Source of the DNA: a bacterium
GTDB lineage: Bacteria > Bacteroidota > Ignavibacteria > Kapaibacteriales > UBA2268
DNA length: 7,075 nt
Reading direction: 5' to 3'
Assembly: GCA_030426865.1 (NCBI GenBank)
Contig: JAUHXN010000154.1
Span: 1 to 7,075 of the forward strand
In this document: one piece after another, positions 1-4,090 of the stretch
How the letters are laid out: each line of letters begins with the position of its first letter
Position numbering within the stretch: position 1 is the first letter of the stretch
The notes under the pieces: model-generated
What the model saw: only the letters and a program-made list of their open reading frames with translations
What the model was told of the DNA's origin: nothing
Databases searched by the model: none
Translations under genes and position numbers: made by a program

Positions 1-117
1 TGGAATATTGAGCGACCTAAGAAAATCCGCCCATAACTTTCTTTCTGCTTTTGTCAATCTCTTGCGTAGCTCTCTTGCCCGCATTTTTAGTTCTGTATTA
101 TATGGTATAAATTTCAT
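1..117 (-). CDS. DUF559-type endonuclease-like protein, copy A, N-terminal 39 residues (cut by window edge)
   Basis: This is the N-terminal part of a second copy of the gene at 338-721. The 39 visible codons start at ATG 117..115 and encode the same residues as copy B (begins MKFIPYNTEL, contains the family's conserved AERKLW helix at residues 23-29). Positions 1-120 match 605-724 with no difference by eye. The rest of the gene, including the expected catalytic residues, lies left of the window, so it may be intact or broken. Upstream of the ATG the two copies differ: copy B has a GGAAGGA Shine-Dalgarno sequence, while copy A has about 75 bp of other sequence there and only a weak GGA. Copy A may therefore be translated less well. 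The family assignment rests on copy B. Confidence 0.8.
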   Translation of the reverse strand, partial: MKFIPYNTELKMRARELRKRLTKAERKLWADFLRSLNIP

Positions 118-150
118 TGTTTTGTCCAAATCTCAACCCACATGAATCAC

Positions 151-179
151 TGTCATTCCGAGCAAAGCGTGGGAATCTC
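151..179. repeat. Short REP-like palindrome in the extra sequence of spacer A
   Basis: It begins TGTCATTCCGAG, continues AAAGCGTG and ends GGAATCTC, so ATTCC pairs with GGAAT around a GC-rich middle. The larger element at 1812-1914 follows the same plan (TGTCATTACGAG … GGTAATCTC), with the variable base compensated on the other arm. It lies within about 75 bp present in spacer A (121-200) and absent from spacer B (725-729). It looks like a member of a dispersed intergenic palindrome family. Confidence 0.6.
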
Positions 180-200
180 ATTATAAAAAATTATCTCACT

Positions 201-341
201 CCTTCCAATCCCCCCAACCCCCCTTTAACAAGGGGGGCTTTTGAGTTGGGGAGTAATTCTTAACTATTATGTTATTTACACTAATTTCAACCTTTCTCTA
301 ACTTTATCTCCCCCCTGTCAAGGGGGATTAAGGGGGGTTAA
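201..341. repeat. Spacer repeat, copy A: two inverted C6/G6 hairpins around an AT-rich core
   Basis: The left part holds a nested hairpin: an outer CCCCAA (212-217) pairs with TTGGGG (246-251) and an inner CCCCCC pairs with GGGGGG across TTTAACAA. After an AT-rich core of about 60 bp comes the right part, with C-run, TGTCAA, G-run, then ATTAAGGGGGGTTA. The right hairpin resembles the left one in inverted orientation. The unit recurs at 730-872 with only a handful of differences. The right edge contains the TAA stop of the copy B nuclease gene. The hairpins could act as transcription terminators or belong to a REP-like repeat family; the sequence alone does not decide. Confidence 0.8.
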
Positions 342-721
342 ATCAGATCATTCCTATTTAACCCAACTTTTGATGTTATCTTGTCTAGAATTATTTCACG
401 CACTTTATTAAAATCAAAAAATATTTCATCGTTTGTGAATCTCATCACTTCTAAGCCGAAAGATTCTAGTACTGCTGTTCTATGCTCATCATACTCTATC
501 CCCTCTTTTGTATTATGTGAATCACCATCGACTTCTATCACTAATTTTGCTTTAGAACAATAGAAATCGACTATATAGTTGTCCAATACTTTTTCTCTTT
601 TTATTGGAATATTGAGCGACCTAAGAAAATCCGCCCATAACTTTCTTTCTGCTTTTGTCAATCTCTTGCGTAGCTCTCTTGCCCGCATTTTTAGTTCTGT
701 ATTATATGGTATAAATTTCAT
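338..721 (-). CDS. DUF559-type endonuclease-like protein (PD-(D/E)XK / Vsr-like fold), copy B, complete
   Basis: The protein has 127 residues, a normal size for stand-alone DUF559 proteins, which are predicted nucleases related to the very-short-patch-repair fold. Visible features, in order: a basic N-terminal helical part with AERKLW (residues 23-29, including the conserved Glu24); IVDFYC (50-55) with a likely metal-binding Asp52; KLVIEVDG (59-66) with Glu63 and Asp65; His69; and a C-terminal part around EVMRF (91-95). These make up the usual DUF559 active-site set. The biological role of the family is not established. I chose the ATG at 721 because GGAAGGA (735..729) lies 7 nt upstream and because family members begin near this point. 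An open frame continues back to 820 but only translates the spacer hairpins (PPLSKGGWGD), so I treat it as noncoding. The TAA stop lies at the edge of the C/G-rich hairpin repeat at 311-340. The adjacent copy A shows a tandem duplication. Confidence 0.82.
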   Translation of the reverse strand: MKFIPYNTELKMRARELRKRLTKAERKLWADFLRSLNIPIKREKVLDNYIVDFYCSKAKLVIEVDGDSHNTKEGIEYDEHRTAVLESFGLEVMRFTNDEIFFDFNKVREIILDKITSKVGLNRNDLI

Positions 722-728
722 TGTCTTT

Positions 729-735
729 TCCTTCC
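729..735 (-). promoter_or_regulatory. Shine-Dalgarno sequence deciding the start of DUF559 copy B
   Basis: GGAAGGA reads on the minus strand 7 nt before ATG 721..719. It supports this internal start over the longer open frame to 820. Copy A lacks the motif because different sequence is present at the equivalent place. Confidence 0.6.
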
Positions 736-872
736 AATCCCCCCAACCCCCCTTTGACAAGGGGGGCTTTTGAGTTGGGGAGTAATTCTTAACTATTATG
801 TTATTTACACTAACTTTCAACCTTTCTATAACTTTATCTCCCCCCTGTCAAGGGGGGACTAAGGGAGGTTAA
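730..872. repeat. Spacer repeat, copy B: two inverted C6/G6 hairpins around an AT-rich core
   Basis: This is the second copy of the unit at 201-341. The left nested hairpin has outer arms at 741-746 and 775-780 and inner arms CCCCCC 747-752 and GGGGGG 761-766. The right hairpin has CCCCCC 840-845 and GGGGGG 852-857 around TGTCAA. Differences from copy A by eye: one substitution in the left loop, a one-base indel and a substitution in the core, and an indel plus two substitutions at the right end. The right end supplies the TAG stop (861..859) of the possible small ORF at 859-993. Confidence 0.8.
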
Positions 873-993
873 GTCTCTTCGACCTAACTTTAAGCTTTAC
901 AGCAGTGACATTCTTTTTCATCCAAGTCCACTCACCACACACCTCACCCGTTCGGATATGTGACAAGCTCACATCCGTTATAAATATAGTCAT
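859..993 (-). CDS. Possible small ORF (44 aa) downstream of the repressor, unknown
   Basis: I do not recognise this protein. A minus-strand frame opens at ATG 993..991, 12 nt after the repressor's stop codon, and runs 44 codons to TAG at 861..859. The product would begin MTIFITDVSLSHIRTGEVCG and end with a basic stretch (KLKVRSKRLNLP); it has one Cys and two Trp in a GEWTWMKK segment and no signal peptide or membrane segment. The ATG lies inside a copy of the 13-bp operator-like palindrome, at the same place within the motif as the repressor's own ATG. Points against: no Shine-Dalgarno sequence, a 25-nt hairpin (953-977) inside the frame, and a stop supplied by the spacer repeat. It may simply be the repressor's 3' untranslated region. 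Confidence 0.27.
   Translation of the reverse strand: MTIFITDVSLSHIRTGEVCGEWTWMKKNVTAVKLKVRSKRLNLP
953..977. other. Bulged hairpin downstream of the repressor gene
   Basis: CGGAT-AT-GTGA (953-963) pairs with TCACATCCG (969-977) across a CAAGC loop: nine base pairs with a two-base bulge. No T-run follows on the minus strand, so it is not a standard intrinsic terminator. It may be an mRNA 3'-end structure or a repeat unit. Confidence 0.45.
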
Positions 994-1000
994 ATTGACT
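988..1000. promoter_or_regulatory. Operator-like palindrome, site 3 (3' end of repressor gene)
   Basis: AGTCATATTGACT is a dyad of AGTCA and TGACT around TAT, extended by T and A on its two sides. It is the exact reverse complement of the promoter copy at 1694-1706. It sits just after the repressor stop codon (1008..1006) and contains ATG 993..991 of the possible small ORF. Confidence 0.5.
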
Positions 1001-1005
1001 AATTG

Positions 1006-1647
1006 CTATACGAAATCGCGTTGGGTGGCGACCACTACTCCTATGATGGCAGTATCCTCATCTACTCTGATGGGCTGGTACTTTGGGTTCTCTGGTGATA
1101 GTAGCACTCCTCCATCTCTGAAGTTGAGAGTCTTCACTGTCAAAGCGCCGTCTACTCGGGCTATTACTATATTGCCTTCGCGTGGTTCTTTGAGAGTATC
1201 GACTAATAGCTTGTCACCGTCCATTATACCTACGCCCGTCATACTATCGCCCTGCACTCCGACCATAAATGTTCCCTTGTGGAAGCGTTTGTTCGGGTAT
1301 ATATAACCCTCTACTTCCTCGGTTACTTCTAGTGGTTTACCGGCTGATACTCGCGACGAATAGAGTGGCACTGAACCATTCCCTCCGGTCTGACCCAATC
1401 CGAATACTGTCAGATTGACACTTTCCTCGGGTTCATTATCCTCGCCGAATATCAATTCGTCTAAGCTGACATCGCCCACTTTCTCTATTATTAGAGGGAT
1501 ATCAACCGTACCGCGACGCTTCCAAGTAGTGATTGTAGTTTCCGCAAGTCCCAAACGTACGGCTAACTCAGCATCCGTCCGAAGATCTAGATTACTTTTC
1601 AGCCGTTGGATGATTTCCCTTGCTTGCTCTTTGCTAAATCCAGCCAT
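1006..1647 (-). CDS. LexA/UmuD-type self-cleaving repressor (CI-like HTH + peptidase S24)
   Basis: A predicted DNA-binding repressor of 213 residues that would inactivate itself after DNA damage through RecA-stimulated self-cleavage. Residues 7-68 match the phage CI repressor-type helix-turn-helix (AREIIQRLKSNL, TDAELAVRLGL, TTITTWKRRG). Residues 93-207 are a peptidase S24 domain close to UmuD, with a PLYSSRVSAG cleavage region (Ala102-Gly103), nucleophile Ser135 in GDSM, MDGDKLLVD, and general base Lys172 in ALTVK. The Ser-Lys gap of 37 residues is the same as in LexA and UmuD, so the enzyme looks intact. I chose ATG 1647 because the fold starts there; an in-frame TTG at 1674 would add nine residues. 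Palindromes in the promoter and over the start codon suggest autorepression. No umuC-like polymerase gene lies beside it, so it may be a phage-derived or SOS-type regulator. By eye it is more GC-rich than the neighbouring HEAT gene. Confidence 0.9.
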   Translation of the reverse strand: MAGFSKEQAREIIQRLKSNLDLRTDAELAVRLGLAETTITTWKRRGTVDIPLIIEKVGDVSLDELIFGEDNEPEESVNLTVFGLGQTGGNGSVPLYSSRVSAGKPLEVTEEVEGYIYPNKRFHKGTFMVGVQGDSMTGVGIMDGDKLLVDTLKEPREGNIVIARVDGALTVKTLNFRDGGVLLSPENPKYQPIRVDEDTAIIGVVVATQRDFV

Positions 1648-1654
1648 ATTGACT
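1642..1654. promoter_or_regulatory. Operator-like palindrome, site 2 (over the repressor start codon)
   Basis: AGCCATATTGACT differs by one base from AGTCATATTGACT. On the minus strand it reads AGTCAATATGGCT and contains the repressor ATG (1647..1645). It starts 52 bp from site 1, about five helical turns, which would place both sites on one DNA face. Confidence 0.5.
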
Positions 1655-1686
1655 TGATATATTTTATTGAACAATAATTACTAATA

Positions 1687-1717
1687 CAAACTTAGTCAAT
1701 ATGACTCATTTTGTCAA
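1687..1717 (-). promoter_or_regulatory. Bacteroidota-type promoter of the repressor gene
   Basis: On the minus strand TTGACA (1717..1712) is followed by TAAGTTTG (1694..1687), an exact match to the Bacteroidota -7 consensus TAnnTTTG. Twenty nucleotides separate TTG from TA, within the usual -33/-7 spacing. The -7 box ends 39 nt before the repressor ATG. This is motif matching only; no start site has been measured. Confidence 0.55.
1694..1706. promoter_or_regulatory. Operator-like palindrome, site 1 (between the promoter boxes)
   Basis: AGTCAATATGACT is a perfect 5+5 dyad around a three-base centre. It lies between the two boxes of the predicted repressor promoter and touches the TAAGTTTG box, where a bound repressor would block RNA polymerase. 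It is the exact reverse complement of site 3. Confidence 0.6.
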
Positions 1718-1755
1718 GTATTATTTTCAAAAATGTAAAATTTATTTTGATGGGG

Positions 1756-1767
1756 GCATTGCAATGC
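1756..1767. other. Perfect 12-bp palindrome GCATTGCAATGC
   Basis: A self-complementary 12-mer in the AT-rich gap between the repressor promoter and the compound palindrome. It could be a protein-binding site. No second copy was noticed in the window. Confidence 0.35.
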
Positions 1768-1811
1768 GAGAACAGAATATATAAATAGCTCCCCAACCTT
1801 TATTAATGAAT

Positions 1812-1936
1812 TGTCATTACGAGGACTCAGAGCGAAGCGAAGAGGACGTGGTAATCTCCAAAGCAAATAGTATGCATTTGAGACTGCCACGTCCTTTCAG
1901 TCCTCGCAGTGACAGTACTTCGTTCGGAGTAACATT
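1812..1936. repeat. Compound REP-like inverted repeat
   Basis: The left arm (1812-1858, TGTCATTACGAGGACT … AGGACGTGGTAATCTC) pairs with the right arm (1880-1914, GAGACTGCCACGTCCT … AGTCCTCGCAGTGACA) across a 21-base loop. The left arm carries an extra AGCGAAGCG-type segment. A further partial unit (ACTTCGTTCGGAGT) follows to about 1936. The arms share the TGTCATTnCGAG … AATCTC plan with 151-179. Frames reading through it give low-complexity peptides (SERSEED) and are not genes. It is likely a nonautonomous dispersed palindrome; no transposase is present. Confidence 0.75.
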
Positions 1937-1940
1937 ACCA

Positions 1941-1979
1941 AAAAAAATGGCCACCCCAAAGGACAGCTGGTTCTGTAAA
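1941..1979 (-). terminator. Degenerate terminator-like hairpin upstream of the HEAT-repeat gene
   Basis: This stretch (A-run, ATGGCCACCCC, AAA, GGACAGCTGG, TTCTGTAAA) is clearly related to the strong hairpin at 4031-4069. On the minus strand RNA a weaker stem forms (GCUGUCC with GGGUGGC, three wobble pairs), followed by CCA and eight U. No minus-strand gene ends here, so it may be a relic or a repeated element. Confidence 0.4.
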
Positions 1980-2018
1980 ATTTGGTTTCCACAACCCCTT
2001 ATGATAATATATTATTCG

Positions 2019-2026
2019 TATATTTG
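2019..2026 (+). promoter_or_regulatory. Possible -7 promoter box of the HEAT-repeat gene
   Basis: TATATTTG matches the Bacteroidota TAnnTTTG box and ends 32 nt before ATG 2059. No TTG is found at the expected distance upstream, so the call is weak. The box sits inside a small CGTAT/ATACG inverted repeat (2017-2032). Confidence 0.3.
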
Positions 2027-2058
2027 GATACGCTAGTTTAAGTAGGGGTGTATAAAGA

Positions 2059-3996
2059 ATGACAATTATGAAGATATTATTTACGATTCTAATATGGGTA
2101 TTCTTATCTGTACAGGCTAAGTCAGACTCATGGAGAGATCCTGATTGGAATGAAATGATAGATAGTTCTGATGCTATTGCTCTAATTGAATATATTAATG
2201 ACGGTGACTTTTTAGCCCAAGCCAAAGTTCTTAAATTATATAGAGGACAATTAAATTCAGACACTATCTGGATTTCAGGTTTCAGCAATCGATATGGACC
2301 AATTGACAAAATGAGTCCTGGAGATAAATATATAGTTTTTCTAAATTTCAATAGCCCAACAGAAAACTCTATAGAATACTGGAGTAAGTTAATTATAGAG
2401 AAACCAGAATACTCAGATTACTTTGAGGATATGAAAAAAGGTAAGGCCTATTATGTTCCTTCACCGACTTCAGGTGACTTAAGAGTCAAAGATAGTCAAG
2501 TACAATACGACCTAAATAGAACAACGTATTACAGAGAACAGCCATTTTATCCAATTGAAGAATTTGAAAATCTCCTATACGCTGAATCAGAAAAGGATAG
2601 AAAAGATTTCCATAGTCAAACTATTCGAAAAATAAAGTATAATACAGCCAATCGGTCCCAACACTTGATGATGTTATATTTGACTCATTTTGATTCTTTT
2701 GATTCTATATTTAACCAAATAGTTGATGAGAATAACCCAGAGGAATGCTATGCTTTAGCTCGATTATTAGGGCAAGTAAAAGAGGAAAAGGCTCTCGAAG
2801 TACTTGTTAAACTCCTTGATAATCAAAATAGCATAGTGCAAGGTGAAGCTGTTAGACAATTGTCAAAACAAGATCCAGAATTCATTGGCCCAATTTTACT
2901 TTCGCGACTTAGTACAGCAGGTGAAGGTGGAGTTTATCCTGCTAATATAATGGATCCTGTTATGAATGAGATTGATGGAGGGAAGATTGAAATAATTAAA
3001 ACATTGGGAAACATCAAATACAAACCAGCAGTAAAAGAATTGTTACCTTTACTTGAAACAGAAAATGAACATTTATTCAAATTGGTGGTAGATGTATTAG
3101 ATAGTCTTGGAAATAGAGATTATATACCTTACTTGAATAACCACTTAGAATTAAGGACAAAACCACTCATACATGAAATTTGTAGAATAATTGTGAATAA
3201 TGACTTAAAGGAATGTAAGGCCGCTTTGATGGAATTTATTTCTAATCATGATAGAAATCAAGGTACGGATTTTGATTTTAAACATACTATCTCAGAATGG
3301 TCAGGATTAGCACATTTTAAAGATCAAGAAACGATTGATTTTCTAGTGTCTGATTTTGAAAAGTTTTTTACTTACAAAGATAAGTTACTCAATTATGACC
3401 AAGTGGGATGGTATACTAATTACATTGAAGCTTTTACACTTTTAAAAGCTAGAAATGCTCGACCACTTATTTATAAAGCAATTTATGATTGGCATGGAAT
3501 AAATGAAGACTTTGGTAAATTTCCAGAATTATACAAAATCAAAAAGAAATTTGAGGATTCATTAAGACAAGAATTTGAACATAAACTAAAAAGTAAAGGA
3601 TATATACTGAACTATGTCTTAGCTATTATCAAAAATACTAAGGAAATCATTTCCAATAAACAACCAGAATCGGATTTATTAATCGAAATTACAATTCCTT
3701 CTTTAGATAATGCAGAAATATATAAAGATGAAGTTAGTAGATTACTTTCAATACCTAAAGAAAACATTTATGTTAGGTTCGAGAATGGTTGGTATTACAA
3801 CGAGTCAATATTCAGAGTTGATGAGCATTTCGAATCTACTCCTTTATTTGAATTTCTGAAATATGCGGTAGCTGTACCAAATAGGAATGATATTACTTTT
3901 TTGGAAGGAGTATTGAAATCAGGAATATTCACCGAAGATTATGTAAACAAAGAGTTCAAGAAAACAATCGATAAATTGGAAGAGCAATTGAAATGA
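2059..3996 (+). CDS. Exported HEAT-repeat protein with N-terminal beta-rich domain, function unknown
   Basis: A 645-residue protein with an N-terminal signal sequence (hydrophobic residues 6-18, likely signal peptidase I cleavage after VQA at 18-20, no lipobox Cys), so it probably acts in the periplasm or outside the cell. Residues 35-100 (SSDAIALIEY … AKVLKLYRG … SPGDKYIVFL) resemble the small beta-barrel, NTR-like domain found in secreted Bacteroidota proteins; this is a tentative pattern call. Residues 227-390 form helical HEAT-like repeats (CYALARLLGQVKEEKALEVL, IEIIKTLGNIKYKPAVKELL, LVVDVLDSLGNRDYIPYLNN), which usually bind other proteins. Residues 400-645 are helical, charged and unrecognised. 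ATG 2068 is an alternative start giving a more typical MK-hydrophobic signal peptide. The gene is AT-rich, stands alone on its strand, converges on the OmpA-type gene, and lies between two related hairpins (1941-1979 and 4031-4069). Confidence 0.85.
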   Translation: MTIMKILFTILIWVFLSVQAKSDSWRDPDWNEMIDSSDAIALIEYINDGDFLAQAKVLKLYRGQLNSDTIWISGFSNRYGPIDKMSPGDKYIVFLNFNSPTENSIEYWSKLIIEKPEYSDYFEDMKKGKAYYVPSPTSGDLRVKDSQVQYDLNRTTYYREQPFYPIEEFENLLYAESEKDRKDFHSQTIRKIKYNTANRSQHLMMLYLTHFDSFDSIFNQIVDENNPEECYALARLLGQVKEEKALEVLVKLLDNQNSIVQGEAVRQLSKQDPEFIGPILLSRLSTAGEGGVYPANIMDPVMNEIDGGKIEIIKTLGNIKYKPAVKELLPLLETENEHLFKLVVDVLDSLGNRDYIPYLNNHLELRTKPLIHEICRIIVNNDLKECKAALMEFISNHDRNQGTDFDFKHTISEWSGLAHFKDQETIDFLVSDFEKFFTYKDKLLNYDQVGWYTNYIEAFTLLKARNARPLIYKAIYDWHGINEDFGKFPELYKIKKKFEDSLRQEFEHKLKSKGYILNYVLAIIKNTKEIISNKQPESDLLIEITIPSLDNAEIYKDEVSRLLSIPKENIYVRFENGWYYNESIFRVDEHFESTPLFEFLKYAVAVPNRNDITFLEGVLKSGIFTEDYVNKEFKKTIDKLEEQLK

Positions 3997-4035
3997 ACCC
4001 AAACAACTAATATCTAAGTCTTCAAAAAGGAAAAA

Positions 4036-4061
4036 AATGGCTGCCCAAAAGGACAGCCATT
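4036..4061 (-). terminator. Intrinsic terminator of the OmpA/TSP3 gene
   Basis: Arms AATGGCTGCCC (4036-4046) and GGACAGCCATT (4051-4061) form an 11-position stem with one mismatch around AAAA. On the minus strand the stem is followed by a run of T (4037..4031), placed 30 nt after the OmpA-type gene's stop. On the plus strand no T-run follows, so termination of the convergent HEAT gene here would be weaker. Confidence 0.8.
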
Positions 4062-4090
4062 CTGCAAATCGAAATGAATAAGACTATTTA

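Noticed and set aside
722..820. N-terminal extension of the nuclease gene by 33 codons
   Set aside because: The extension translates the spacer hairpins (PPLSKGGWGD); a Shine-Dalgarno site and family homology place the start at 721.
905..1306. Plus-strand frame of 133 codons opposite the repressor 3' half
   Set aside because: The minus strand encodes a complete S24 peptidase domain here; the plus frame has no family features.
1701..1784. Plus-strand 27-codon frame starting at the ATG inside operator site 1
   Set aside because: It is very short, has no Shine-Dalgarno site and lies across the repressor promoter; no evidence for coding.
1806..2036. Plus-strand frame of 76 codons beginning MNCHYEDSERSEED
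   Set aside because: It reads through the compound palindrome and the degenerate hairpin; composition is that of repeat DNA, with no recognisable domain.
1935..2351. Minus-strand frame of 138 codons overlapping the start of the HEAT-repeat gene
   Set aside because: It is antisense to a well-supported signal peptide and N-terminal domain, and it ends in the hairpin repeat.
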